From positions 3,534,001-3,598,000 of the forward strand of contig NZ_CP134049.1 in assembly GCF_031582965.1 (NCBI RefSeq): a DNA stretch of 64,000 nt, written 5' to 3'. The notes beneath the pieces were generated by a model. That model saw nothing but the letters and a program-made list of their open reading frames with translations. It was not told the origin of the DNA and made no database searches. Below are positions 33,388 through 42,529 of the stretch, in pieces (within the stretch, counting starts at the first letter, position 1; each line of letters opens with the position of its first letter). The DNA is from Bacillus sp. NEB1478 (GTDB lineage: Bacteria; Bacillota; Bacilli; Bacillales; Fictibacillaceae). The position numbers and the translations under genes are program-made.

Positions 33388-34101
33388 CTATGATCCAAAA
33401 ATAGCTACATTCTGATTCTGAAGAACAAATCGGTTCTTTCTCCAGCCTAATGTGTTCATTACATAACCTAATGCATCAGCATTATATTGTCCTGCTATTT
33501 TTTGATAAGCCAACAGCTCATAAATTCCATTAGAGTCAAAATCAACCGGATATAATACACTCAAAGGGTTCACAAAACCGGCTATCGGATTTTTTAGCTT
33601 CCCATTAGCATTATATATTTCGTTCAGATACTCAGGGTCTCTTAATGAAATATCGATCAAATACGTTTGTTGATTAATTTTGCTGACCACTTTCACTTTA
33701 TAGTTATCGAGATAAGTAACTTCATATTGGTATAGTTCGTTGTAAACATTAAAATCAAAAAGTAAAAGCGGTCTGTTATTCACGAATGAATAAACATAGT
33801 CATAAGTGAAGGCACCACTGCCGCCTGAATTAATGCTAATTAAAATATCATCTACGCCGTTACCCGTAAAATCACCTAAAAACAAGGTTGGGTTATACCC
33901 TGCATTGTCAGAAAGTGGCACTCTTGACATATTTCCTGTTCTTCCATCCTGTATAGTTAAAGTAATATCCTGAATGAATGGACTATCAGATGTTTTGACA
34001 CCGGTTAGATAAACGTTATCAGCTACACGATCCCCCGTTACATCCCCTTTGGCAAATGCAACAACAACACTCGGATTAGACCTAGCATAATAATTGTACA
34101 T
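33388..34101 (-). CDS. FG-GAP/VCBS-repeat-like protein, possibly spore-associated
   Basis: 237 aa. Three Asp-rich calcium-type loops, KGDVTGDRVADNVYLTG, LGDFTGNGVDDILISI and PVDFDSNGIYELLAY, mark FG-GAP/VCBS repeats. No signal peptide or membrane segment, which fits a protein made inside the mother cell rather than secreted. The ATG follows AAGGAGCATCTG. A sigma-K-like -10 element lies just upstream. The coat-protein role is inference. Confidence 0.75.
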   Translation of the reverse strand: MYNYYARSNPSVVVAFAKGDVTGDRVADNVYLTGVKTSDSPFIQDITLTIQDGRTGNMSRVPLSDNAGYNPTLFLGDFTGNGVDDILISINSGGSGAFTYDYVYSFVNNRPLLLFDFNVYNELYQYEVTYLDNYKVKVVSKINQQTYLIDISLRDPEYLNEIYNANGKLKNPIAGFVNPLSVLYPVDFDSNGIYELLAYQKIAGQYNADALGYVMNTLGWRKNRFVLQNQNVAIFGS

Positions 34102-34134
34102 AAACAGATGCTCCTTCTTTCAGACCTTTGTTGC

Positions 34135-34166
34135 TATCCTATGGGCTGTCAGGAGAATTGCTACTT
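34135..34166 (-). promoter_or_regulatory. Possible sigma-K promoter of the VCBS-like gene
   Basis: On the minus strand CATAGGATA (34143-34135) fits CATAnnnTA. AGCA, 16 bp upstream, is a near match to the mACm -35. Confidence 0.4.
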
Positions 34167-34321
34167 TTTACAGCAAAACAAAAAATGCTTCGAAAGTTTA
34201 CGACTTAAGAGGCACCCTAAATTATTTAAGTATGAAAAATAATAAGATTAACTGCACCTAAAAATAGATCCAGTTCATTTTCAGTTTTAAATTAAAGCCA
34301 TTTTCGTATTTATTGATGACT

Positions 34322-35416
34322 TTATTTTTTAATGTGATAAACTTCTTCCTTTGAATGAAAACCATCCCTGATGATCGTTTCGTCAATATTTCGTTTATCA
34401 ACGGCAATTGGTGAAAGCAGTACGGATTGAACCTCGATTTTTCCGTTATTTATTTTTCTGTTTGCTTCTATTTCTTCACCCTTTGCCATTCTGACCGCTA
34501 ATTTTGCGGCTTCCTCTGTCAATAATTTGATTGGTTTGTATACTGTCATGATCTGTGTGCCTTGGACAATTCTTTGAACACCCGAAAGCTCAGCGTCTTG
34601 ACCCGCTACCGGTATTTTGCCTGCAAGCCCTTGTGAGGCAAGTGCCTGAATGACTCCTCCAGCCGTTGCATCGTTTGCTGCTATAACCGCATCGATCTGA
34701 TTATGGTTGGCTTTGAGAGCTGCCTCCATGTTCGTCCGTGCATTAGCCGGGGTCCAGTCCTTAGACCATTGGTCAAACACCACCGTAATATCACCTTTGT
34801 TTATTAACGGCTGGAGGACTTCGAAGACACCTTTTTTGAATAGATGGGCATTATTGTCCGTTTCAGCGCCGCCGATGTACACATACTTTCCTTTAGGAAC
34901 AAGCTTGGTTATCACTTTAGCTTGCAGTTCACCGACTTTTTCGTTGTCGAAGGAAACATACAAATCGATATCCGCATTTTTAACGAGTCTGTCGTAGGCC
35001 ATTACTTTAATTCCAGCTAAATGTGCCTTTTTGACGATTGCCGCCATGGCCTCTGCGTTATGGGGAACCACAACGAGTAGATCGACCCCTTGGCTGATCA
35101 GTGTCTCCGCTTGAGCTATCTGGACAGAATCATCGCCATTCGCCGCTAGAATCTCTACTTCCGCACCAAGCGATTCGACCGCCTTTTTAAACAAATTTCT
35201 ATCCTTTAGCCAGCGCTCTTCCAATAATGTATCCATAGAAAAGCCAATTTTAATCTTTTCTTCAACTGGCTTTTTTACATGGGACTTTTCACTGTTTGAA
35301 GGTGTCACTTTCCCTAAAGTACTATTTTCGTTACCTCCCGCATCGCAAGCAGTGAATGCGAATACGAGAACGATTAGAAACAGTATGAGATTCACATGTT
35401 TCAAAATCCTCTCCAT
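34322..35416 (-). CDS. XylF-like sugar-binding lipoprotein
   Basis: 364 aa. Signal and lipobox (LFLIVLVFAFTAC, acylated Cys about residue 24), then a type-1 periplasmic binding fold: KIGFSMDTLLEERWLKDR, VVVPHNAEAMAAIVKKAH, KVMAYDRLVKNADIDLYVSF, AGQDAELSGVQRIVQGTQ, as in xylose-binding XylF. The ATG at 35416 follows AAGGAG. Upstream in-frame ATGs lack spacing. It is the last gene of the sensor operon rather than of the transporter operon, so it could feed sugar to the ABC importer or act in sensing. Confidence 0.88.
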   Translation of the reverse strand: MERILKHVNLILFLIVLVFAFTACDAGGNENSTLGKVTPSNSEKSHVKKPVEEKIKIGFSMDTLLEERWLKDRNLFKKAVESLGAEVEILAANGDDSVQIAQAETLISQGVDLLVVVPHNAEAMAAIVKKAHLAGIKVMAYDRLVKNADIDLYVSFDNEKVGELQAKVITKLVPKGKYVYIGGAETDNNAHLFKKGVFEVLQPLINKGDITVVFDQWSKDWTPANARTNMEAALKANHNQIDAVIAANDATAGGVIQALASQGLAGKIPVAGQDAELSGVQRIVQGTQIMTVYKPIKLLTEEAAKLAVRMAKGEEIEANRKINNGKIEVQSVLLSPIAVDKRNIDETIIRDGFHSKEEVYHIKK

Positions 35417-35445
35417 AGGGTGCTGCTCCTTTTTCATGCCTGCCT

Positions 35446-36966
35446 TCATCCTTTTCTGCCAAGGACGGCTTTTCGATATTCCGTAGGTGAAAGCGCAACC
35501 ATTTTTTTAAACACTTTGCTGAAATAGTTCGGTTCATGGTAGCCTACCTCGAACGTAATTTCCTTTAAGCTCTTTTCTGGATCTGCCATAAGTTTCTTAG
35601 CTTTTTCAATACGGCATTCCGTCAGAAAATCGATATAGTTAACGCCAAGTTTTTCCTTAAACATCTTGCTGATATAAATAGGACTCAAACCCACTTTCCT
35701 ACCTAAAGTCTCCAAGGAAATATCCTCATGTGAGTGCTTCATAATGTATTTTTTAATCTGATGGATCGTATCCGCCTCAAGCTGCTCATAATGTTCTTCA
35801 TACGATTGCCTCATCTGTACAAGCAAGCGGTCAGTCTCGAATCGCAGTTGACGAAAGTCTTGAGATTGATAAGAAAAGAAAGGTGTTTCCGTCTCGACGC
35901 CAATTTCGCTCATCACCCTTGCCGCGATCCAGAGCAGTTCAAGGACACGCTGCTGAGTCTGAAGCAATTCTGCCCCTTCGTTTTCGCATCGTCTAATAAG
36001 GTCCGTAACATTCATACGGATTTGATCCCATTTGCCAAGTCTTATTTCATCGAAAAACTGTCTTTCACGCTGCTTTGTCAGCGATTTTTCTTCCGTATTC
36101 CCCAGAACAGGAACATCTGAATAAAAGCGATATTTTACAGGCAGAGATGTATCCATTGTTGCTATTAGCGATTCCTGATAAGACTGGCGTACTTGATTCA
36201 ATGAACTGCATACGCTCCCAATTCCGACAAACCAGCCAGCTCCTGGGCTTGTTTTCGCAAGGGAAAGGATCTCATTAGCAAGGGAAATTGACTGGGAACG
36301 AAAAGAACAATCATGTTTCCGGAACACGATAACGGGAAGCTGTCGGCCATACAGAGCACCGACCCACGCACTCCCCAGCTGTCTGATCTTTTCTTTTACC
36401 GCAGAATAAAGTTTTTCTCCACCTTCTGGCAGCAGGATGCTTACCACAAAAGATTCGTCTGTCGAAGGGATGTCCAGCATTTCAACGAGCATGTCCAGAT
36501 GTACTTCATGTACATGATCGAACAGCAGTTGTGTCACAACATCCGTCTCGACAAGGGGCAGTGCTTTTTCTAAAACGCCCAATGACTTTCGCTCTCCTTC
36601 AATCTCTTCCAGCACTTTTCCAACGGTCGCTACAATTTCGCTCACTTTGCTAGGTTTCAGTAAATAATCCTTCACGCCAAGCTTTATCGCCTGTCGGGCG
36701 TAGTCAAACATATCAAAAGCCGTAATCATCACAAATTTAATAGAAGGATCGTTATCGGTAATTTGCTGGATCGCCTCTAGACCATTCATCCCGGGCATCT
36801 GGATATCCATTAAGACTAAGTCAGGCTTAAACTCATCCACCATCTCCACGGCGACTCTGCCGTTTTTTGCTTGGCCGATTGAGACCTCGGGAAAGGCTTT
36901 CTGCAAGATCACTTGCAGCCCTTCGCGTTCAATCTGTTCGTCATCCACGATCAAGAGTTTTAGCAT
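35446..36966 (-). CDS. AraC-type response regulator (YesN/AraT-like)
   Basis: 506 aa. Receiver domain (1-120) with LLIVDDEQIEREG, phospho-acceptor in FKPDLVLMDIQMPGMNGLEA and Lys in VKDYLLKPSK. A long middle region follows, then a C-terminal AraC double HTH (VGLSPIYISKMFKEKLGVNY ... FEVGYHEPNYFSKVFKKM). It probably activates the sugar transporter operon. The ATG at 36966 lies about 10 nt after GAGAGGG and overlaps the kinase gene by 26 bp. Confidence 0.92.
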   Translation of the reverse strand: MLKLLIVDDEQIEREGLQVILQKAFPEVSIGQAKNGRVAVEMVDEFKPDLVLMDIQMPGMNGLEAIQQITDNDPSIKFVMITAFDMFDYARQAIKLGVKDYLLKPSKVSEIVATVGKVLEEIEGERKSLGVLEKALPLVETDVVTQLLFDHVHEVHLDMLVEMLDIPSTDESFVVSILLPEGGEKLYSAVKEKIRQLGSAWVGALYGRQLPVIVFRKHDCSFRSQSISLANEILSLAKTSPGAGWFVGIGSVCSSLNQVRQSYQESLIATMDTSLPVKYRFYSDVPVLGNTEEKSLTKQRERQFFDEIRLGKWDQIRMNVTDLIRRCENEGAELLQTQQRVLELLWIAARVMSEIGVETETPFFSYQSQDFRQLRFETDRLLVQMRQSYEEHYEQLEADTIHQIKKYIMKHSHEDISLETLGRKVGLSPIYISKMFKEKLGVNYIDFLTECRIEKAKKLMADPEKSLKEITFEVGYHEPNYFSKVFKKMVALSPTEYRKAVLGRKG

Positions 36967-38407
36967 GCTCTTCAATCCCTCTCGTTTTTGGTATTCTTAG
37001 TACAACCTTCGTACCTAGCCCGATATGGCTTTGGATATCCATAAGATTTTCCATGCCGTAAAATAGCTTGAGCCGTTTCACAACGTTACTGAAACCGATG
37101 CCCGTCGAAGCGGCTCCTGTCTGTACAAGCTCTCCTTCAACTATCTGCTTAATTTTATGTTCCTGAATACCTGGGCCGTCATCTTCAACCTCTATGATTA
37201 CCTGGTTATCACCGTCTTTAATGCGGAACCAAATATTTCCGCCTTCCTCCCGCGGTTCAACCGCATAAATAACCGCGTTTTCAATGATCGGCTGCAGGGT
37301 CAGACCAGGAATCTGAACTTCTAGGCATGCTTCGTCTATATCCATGTTCAAAGTCAGACGGTCCGTGAACCTGGCTTTCTGAATGTTCATGTATTGCTGG
37401 ATCACCACTACTTCATCGCGAAGTGTAACGGCTCTGTCCAGCCACTTTAAGTTATAGCGCAGCAAGCCCGCAACACTTACAAGCAAGTCGCTCGTTTCTT
37501 CTGATCCTTCCAAATACGCTTTTTTAGAGAGCGTATTCAGTGTGTTAAACAAAAAATGCGGGTTGATCTGGCTTTGGAGATTTCGAAGCTGACTTTCCTT
37601 CAGCAGGAGCTTGCTTTGCTGAAGTTCGTGTTCCAGCTGTGCCTTCTGCTGTATTTCCTGAAATAGATTATTAATGCTGATGCGCATTCTGTTAAATGTC
37701 TGGGCAAGGAAAGAGATTTCGTCGTTAGAATCGACCTTGATCTCCTTGTCAAAACGGCCGGCAGACAGCTCGTTGGCTGCCCGTGTCAATAGCTGCACCG
37801 GTCTTGTAATACTTAACGAAAACCAATAGGTGATCATCAGCAGCAGCAATGTGATAAGGAGCATAAGCCAGATGCCCAGCTTTTTAAATTCTGCTGACTG
37901 ATCAATTATGCCGCGGTAAAAACGGTCGTACGTTTTTAGCTCTGTGTCGATCAACGTGAGCGTCATATCGGAAATGTACTTCGAGATGCGTGTCGCTTCA
38001 GTAAACTCTTTGTCTGAAGCCTCTGTATCTTTTTCAGAGTAAAACATGAGTGAGCGGTCCGTTGTCTCGATCAAGCTGTCTATCAAATTCATATAATTGG
38101 TAAGATCGAATTCGTTCTCTGTGTTCCTTAAAGATAAGACTTCATCCTTTGCCCGGTTAAGATTCTCTTTGCTATGATTCAGTTCAGTCAAGTTCGCTTT
38201 AGTTGGCTCGAGCAAATAGTTATTAAGATTCGTGACCACCTTCTGACTCGTACTGGTCACTTCGTTCATCCTTATATACCGCTGCAAAATTTCGTTATAT
38301 TGATTTTGTGTTTTCTGGTTGTAGTATGTAAGTGCAATCCAAATGATCCCCATAATGACAAGAACGACAGTTGCCAGCATCCATATTTTCTTCTGAATTC
38401 TGTTCAT
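36941..38407 (-). CDS. Sensor histidine kinase (YesM/AraS-like)
   Basis: 488 aa. TM1 (about 8-28), a helical extracytoplasmic domain, TM2 (about 178-198) and HAMP. Then a His_kinase domain with QSQINPHFLFNTLNTLSKKA (phospho-His) and a HATPase with IIENAVIYAVEPREEGG and VEDDGPGIQEHKI. It probably receives the signal from the adjacent membrane-anchored binding protein. The start overlaps that gene by ATGA. Confidence 0.92.
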   Translation of the reverse strand: MNRIQKKIWMLATVVLVIMGIIWIALTYYNQKTQNQYNEILQRYIRMNEVTSTSQKVVTNLNNYLLEPTKANLTELNHSKENLNRAKDEVLSLRNTENEFDLTNYMNLIDSLIETTDRSLMFYSEKDTEASDKEFTEATRISKYISDMTLTLIDTELKTYDRFYRGIIDQSAEFKKLGIWLMLLITLLLLMITYWFSLSITRPVQLLTRAANELSAGRFDKEIKVDSNDEISFLAQTFNRMRISINNLFQEIQQKAQLEHELQQSKLLLKESQLRNLQSQINPHFLFNTLNTLSKKAYLEGSEETSDLLVSVAGLLRYNLKWLDRAVTLRDEVVVIQQYMNIQKARFTDRLTLNMDIDEACLEVQIPGLTLQPIIENAVIYAVEPREEGGNIWFRIKDGDNQVIIEVEDDGPGIQEHKIKQIVEGELVQTGAASTGIGFSNVVKRLKLFYGMENLMDIQSHIGLGTKVVLRIPKTRGIEEHAKTLDRG

Positions 38408-39381
38408 CGCTTGCCCATCGCTTTTATGATCCCAATATCACTTAGATAGCCATCAGCATTCAGAGGAACCTTATCGTTATTCAGCCATTTGATTAATAGA
38501 TTTACACTCTTTCTCCCCATCATCTCAGGAGATTGCTCGATTACACCATCAAGCTTTTTTTGGTTGAGCAAAGAAAGCGATTCAGACCCGTCGTCGAATG
38601 AATAGATATGATAGGGCTCGACCTTACCTCGCCTGCTGATTTCCTGAATCATCGCTCCTGCGATATTTGCATTCACAGCAATAAAGCCATTCACATCAGG
38701 ATACTTGTTCAGTAAATCTTGTGTTTTGGCGATTACCTGCTCCCTAGAATCAGGCGTTTCCGCATAAACAGCTTTGACGTTCGGGTAATCCTTGAAAACT
38801 TCTCTGATCCCTTTCAGCCGTTGCTCCTGGTAATACTCCTTTTGGCTGTCGCTTAATAAAATGATATTTCCATGCTGGCCCATATCGGACAGCATCAGCT
38901 GAGCAATCATCTTTCCAGCCAAGTGCTGGTCTGATCCAACGTATGTCTTTCTAAGACTTTCCGCTTTCGGCACATCATTCGCAACGGTAATGACGGGGAT
39001 GCCATAAAATGCCGCTTTTATTTTCGTCAAATCCTTAAATTTCTGAGTGTCCAGCCCTTGTACAATAATGCCGTCGACTTTCGACTGAATGGCTATTTCA
39101 AGCTTTTTCAAGAAATCTTCTTGGTTTTTGCCGTAGCTCCCCCATACCTCAAGGCTTGCTCCATCCTTTTGGGCTTGTTCGGCCGCACCTGCTCCGACCT
39201 TATCCCAAAACGGTGTCTCCAGTTCTTGAGTAATGAGAACAATACGATATCGATCCTTAGTAGGGGTGGATGCAGCAGGCAGTTCCAATTCAGACTTGAA
39301 CGCTTTTTGTGCTGTGGTAAACGTAAAATAACAAAGGACGATACATAAGAAACTAAGTATGATTATGCCAGCTTTACGCAA
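38404..39381 (-). CDS. Membrane-anchored sugar-binding protein (AraP-like sensor component)
   Basis: 325 aa. One N-terminal hydrophobic anchor (residues 4-22) without a clear lipobox, then a type-1 periplasmic binding fold (RIVLITQELETPFWDKVGAG, KVDGIIVQGLDTQKFKDL, HIYSFDDGSESLSLLNQKKL). The TTG at 39381 lies about 10 nt after AAGGAG. A longer in-frame ORF upstream runs into the intergenic repeat at 39499-39616 and is not coding. Position before a YesM/YesN pair fits three-component sugar sensing. Confidence 0.85.
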   Translation of the reverse strand: MRKAGIIILSFLCIVLCYFTFTTAQKAFKSELELPAASTPTKDRYRIVLITQELETPFWDKVGAGAAEQAQKDGASLEVWGSYGKNQEDFLKKLEIAIQSKVDGIIVQGLDTQKFKDLTKIKAAFYGIPVITVANDVPKAESLRKTYVGSDQHLAGKMIAQLMLSDMGQHGNIILLSDSQKEYYQEQRLKGIREVFKDYPNVKAVYAETPDSREQVIAKTQDLLNKYPDVNGFIAVNANIAGAMIQEISRRGKVEPYHIYSFDDGSESLSLLNQKKLDGVIEQSPEMMGRKSVNLLIKWLNNDKVPLNADGYLSDIGIIKAMGKR

Positions 39382-39426
39382 AGTGAAGTATCTCCTTTTT
39401 TTCCGATAATTTACTAATTTTATTTT

Positions 39427-39455
39427 ATCATATTGAACTAAACGTGAATGCTCAA
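39427..39455 (-). promoter_or_regulatory. Promoter of the sensing operon
   Basis: On the minus strand TTGAGC (39455-39450), 17-bp spacer, TATGAT (39432-39427), about 45 bp before the TTG start. Confidence 0.7.
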
Positions 39456-39498
39456 TCCTTTTCCAATCAGCAGGCGATTTAAAAGATCGTTTTGAAAG

Positions 39499-39616
39499 GG
39501 TTGCTCTTTGGGCTCGCTTTCCGCAGGACAAGGAAGGCTTCGGCAGCTTCACATCGCACGAAGAAAATGTGATTTTCATTTTCGAGGAGTCTCGCCCTTC
39601 GCTCCAATTAACTTTT
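39499..39616. repeat. Bacillaceae intergenic repeat, degraded copy
   Basis: Contains GGGCTCGCTTTCCGCAGG on the left and GAGGAGTCTCGCCCTTCGCT then CCAATTAACTT on the right, the familiar arms of a GC-rich Bacillaceae intergenic element. Related fragments are at 7116 and 15921. It fills most of the gap between the sensing and transport operons. Confidence 0.65.
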
Positions 39617-39663
39617 CAATGATGAAATTCTTGAAAACAATAAAACCATCTTTTAAAAAAAAT

Positions 39664-39703
39664 CATTAAAAAATAGGAGCACCTTCCTTAGATAGGTGCC
39701 CCT
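39664..39703 (-). terminator. Terminator of the sugar ABC transporter operon
   Basis: AGGGGCACC pairs with GGTGCTCCT on the minus strand, followed by ATTTTTT. Confidence 0.85.
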
Positions 39704-39730
39704 GCGATATTACTATAGAAAAATAGGAAA

Positions 39731-40906
39731 CTATCCTCTCTTTTTACGAGTTATTACGTCAAAGAGAACTGCTGCAACCAATACGCCGCCTCTGATCATA
39801 TACTGCATGGAAACGCCTACTCCAAGCAGGTTCATTCCGCTGGACAAGGAAGCCATAACGATCGCACCGATGATGGCGCCTGTTACTTTCCCTACACCTC
39901 CTGCAGAAGATACTCCTCCGACGTAGGCAGCAGCGATCGCATCAAGCTCGAATAGTGTTCCAGCAGTCGTTGTCGCAGACTGCAGACGGGACGTGAACAG
40001 GATGCCGGAAAGCGCTGCGAGCATTCCCATAGAACCAAATACAATGTACGTGATTTTATTAACGTTAATCCCGCTAAGATGCGCGGCTTCCGGATTGCTT
40101 CCAACCGCATAAATGTGTCGGCCAAGCACTGTTTTTGTTGTTAAGAAATGATAGACAACAACAACCAAGAGCATGATGACAACTGTCCATGAGAAACCGT
40201 TATAGCCTGCAAGAATCCAAGTAACGTAAGCAATAATTGCAGAAACAAAGACTAGCTTAAATGTAAAAATCCCTTTAGAAACCACATCGAACTGATATTT
40301 AATCTTATTTCGGCGCGTGGAGATTTCACTGTAAACATAAAAAAGAATGGATAATAAACCTAGAATCAGAGATAGAAAATGCAAACCGTTTACAACCATA
40401 ATAGAAGGAATAAATCCGTTTCCGATCGCGTTAAAAGCATCGTCTTTAATGATGATTGTTCCCGTTGCCTCTGTTACCTGTAGCAGCGCACCACGGAAAA
40501 TGAGCATCCCAGCAAGAGTAGCAACGAAGGAAGGAATCGCGTATCTAGCAATCAGCAAGCCGTTAAACAAGCCGATAAAAATTCCAAGCACAAGAATGAT
40601 CGGAATGGTCGCATAAATCGGCATTCCCATCTTTGTAAGAAGGATAGCCGTAATTGCACCAAGGAATCCTGCCGCAAACCCAACCGATAAATCAATATGG
40701 CGGATAACAATAACAAGTGTCATACCTACTGCTAATACGGCAATGTAACCAGTAGAATCTAATAGATTGCTAATGTTTCGTGATGACATGAACAGCCCAT
40801 CCGTCATAATGGAGAACGTGAGCATAATCACGAATAAGGCAATATACATCCCATAATCACGGATATTCTCTTTCACTAATGATCTTGCTTCATTGATAAA
40901 TTCCAT
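39731..40906 (-). CDS. Sugar ABC transporter permease (XylH/GguB/AraH-like)
   Basis: 391 aa with about 11 hydrophobic segments, in the BPD_transp_2 family. SVGFAAGFLGAITAILLTKM, IPSFVATLAGMLIFRGALLQ and GRHIYAVGSNPEAAHLSGIN are the family landmarks. It forms the channel of a pentose or hexose importer with the double ATPase encoded 11 bp upstream. The start follows TAGGAGGTTAACAC. It is the last gene of the operon. Confidence 0.92.
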   Translation of the reverse strand: MEFINEARSLVKENIRDYGMYIALFVIMLTFSIMTDGLFMSSRNISNLLDSTGYIAVLAVGMTLVIVIRHIDLSVGFAAGFLGAITAILLTKMGMPIYATIPIILVLGIFIGLFNGLLIARYAIPSFVATLAGMLIFRGALLQVTEATGTIIIKDDAFNAIGNGFIPSIMVVNGLHFLSLILGLLSILFYVYSEISTRRNKIKYQFDVVSKGIFTFKLVFVSAIIAYVTWILAGYNGFSWTVVIMLLVVVVYHFLTTKTVLGRHIYAVGSNPEAAHLSGINVNKITYIVFGSMGMLAALSGILFTSRLQSATTTAGTLFELDAIAAAYVGGVSSAGGVGKVTGAIIGAIVMASLSSGMNLLGVGVSMQYMIRGGVLVAAVLFDVITRKKRG

Positions 40907-40917
40907 GTGTTAACCTC

Positions 40918-42438
40918 CTATTGCGTAGCAAGCTGCATAATGTTTTCCTGGTTGGCTTCTTCAATTGGCAGCTCACCTTTTATTTTGCCTTCAGCCATGA
41001 CATACACACGATCGCTCATTCCAAGTACTTCCCCAAGCTCGGAAGAAATCATGATAATGCTCATGCCCTCGCTTATCAATTTGTTCATAATCGTATAAAT
41101 TTCAAATTTTGCTCCAACATCAATACCTCGGGTCGGTTCATCGAGAATAAGCAGCTTAGGTCCGACAAAGAGCCATTTTCCGAGCGATACCTTCTGCTGG
41201 TTCCCTCCGCTTAGATTACCGACGACCTGCTCTAAAGAAGAAGCTTTAATGTACATTGATTTTTTATACGCTTCAGCCTTCTTCACTTCTTCATTCACGT
41301 TGATAATGCCGTTATCTGCAACACCATTCAGGTTTGCCGCAGTAATGTTGTTCTTGATATCCTGGATCAAAAACAGCCCGTCGCCTTTCCGGTCTTCCGT
41401 CACATACGCAATTCCTGACTTGATAGCATCGCTTGTATGTTTGAACGTCTTTGGTGAGCCACCAACCTTCAGCTGTCCATCCAGCTTGTAATTCTTTGGA
41501 TTTCCAAAAACGCTCAATGCAAGTTCTGTTCGCCCGGATCCCATCAAACCAGCTATCCCAACGATTTCTCCCTTTTTCACATGAAAATTGACGTCCTTTA
41601 CAACTTGACGGCCAAGTTCGGTACTGTAAGCAGACCAATTTTTCAATTCAAGAATGGTTTCGCCTATTTTCTTATCCGGACGCTTCGGATATATATCATC
41701 AATATCACGGCCAACCATGTTTTTAATAATGACGTTCTCGGAAATTTCGCCTTTTGATGCATCCAGCGTACAGATCGTTTTACCGTCGCGGAGCACCGTC
41801 GCTTTATCAGCGATCGAAATGACTTCCTTCAGCTTGTGTGAAATCATGATACTTGTGATGCCTTGTTTTTTCAGTTCACCCAAAAGCTTTAACAGATTTT
41901 CGCTGTCATCCTCATTAAGCGCCGCAGTGGGCTCATCAAGAATAAGAAGCTTAACGTCCTTACTTAACGCTTTGGCAATTTCGACTAACTGCTGCTTACC
42001 TACGCTCAAATCTTTTACGAGCGTTTCAGGATTCACGTCGAGTCCTACTCTTTTCAGCATCTCTTTCGCCTGGGCAATTGTCTGATTCCAGTCGACCAGA
42101 TTACCGCGCTTAACTTCATTGCCCACAAAAATATTTTCATAGACTGTCAGATCCGGAAACAATGCCAGCTCTTGGTAGATAATGACGATGCCTGTTTTTA
42201 CACTGTCACTGATCTTGTTGAACTGCTGCACGCTGCCTTCAAACACGATATCTCCAGCATATGTCCCATAAGGATAAACACCGCTCAGCACCTTCATCAG
42301 CGTTGATTTCCCTGCTCCGTTCTCCCCGATCAAGCAGTGAATCTCGCCTTTTCCTACCTTAAAATTGACATTGCTGAGCGCTTTAACTCCGGTAAACTCT
42401 TTGGAAATCTGGTTCATCTCCAAAATATATCCGCTCAT
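40918..42438 (-). CDS. Sugar ABC transporter ATP-binding protein (XylG/GguA/AraG-like)
   Basis: 506 aa with two ABC domains. First: Walker A GENGAGKST, signature LSVGKQQLVEIAKAL, Walker B LLILDEPTAAL. Second: atypical Walker A GLMGSGRTEL, signature LSGGNQQKVSLGKWL, Walker B LLILDEPTRGIDVG. The degenerate second Walker A is usual for this carbohydrate-uptake family. The ATG at 42438 is 7 nt after GGAGG. A 12-bp hairpin separates it from the binding-protein gene. Confidence 0.93.
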   Translation of the reverse strand: MSGYILEMNQISKEFTGVKALSNVNFKVGKGEIHCLIGENGAGKSTLMKVLSGVYPYGTYAGDIVFEGSVQQFNKISDSVKTGIVIIYQELALFPDLTVYENIFVGNEVKRGNLVDWNQTIAQAKEMLKRVGLDVNPETLVKDLSVGKQQLVEIAKALSKDVKLLILDEPTAALNEDDSENLLKLLGELKKQGITSIMISHKLKEVISIADKATVLRDGKTICTLDASKGEISENVIIKNMVGRDIDDIYPKRPDKKIGETILELKNWSAYSTELGRQVVKDVNFHVKKGEIVGIAGLMGSGRTELALSVFGNPKNYKLDGQLKVGGSPKTFKHTSDAIKSGIAYVTEDRKGDGLFLIQDIKNNITAANLNGVADNGIINVNEEVKKAEAYKKSMYIKASSLEQVVGNLSGGNQQKVSLGKWLFVGPKLLILDEPTRGIDVGAKFEIYTIMNKLISEGMSIIMISSELGEVLGMSDRVYVMAEGKIKGELPIEEANQENIMQLATQ

Positions 42439-42477
42439 CATTATCCCTCCATTAGCCAAACAACTGATTTAATTGTG

Positions 42478-42511
42478 AAAAATAGTGATAGACGTAGTAT
42501 CTATCACTATT
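42478..42511 (-). terminator. Intercistronic stem-loop (partial terminator)
   Basis: AATAGTGATAGA pairs with TCTATCACTATT, followed leftward by TTTTTC. Between the binding-protein and ATPase genes it probably reduces downstream expression or stabilises the upstream mRNA. Confidence 0.75.
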
Positions 42512-42529
42512 CCGCGCCGTACTATTTTC

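Noticed and set aside
38404..39579. Long version of the binding protein with about 66 extra N-terminal residues
   Set aside because: The extension runs through the promoter at 39427-39455 and into an intergenic repeat. The TTG at 39381 has a proper AAGGAG site and gives a normal membrane anchor.
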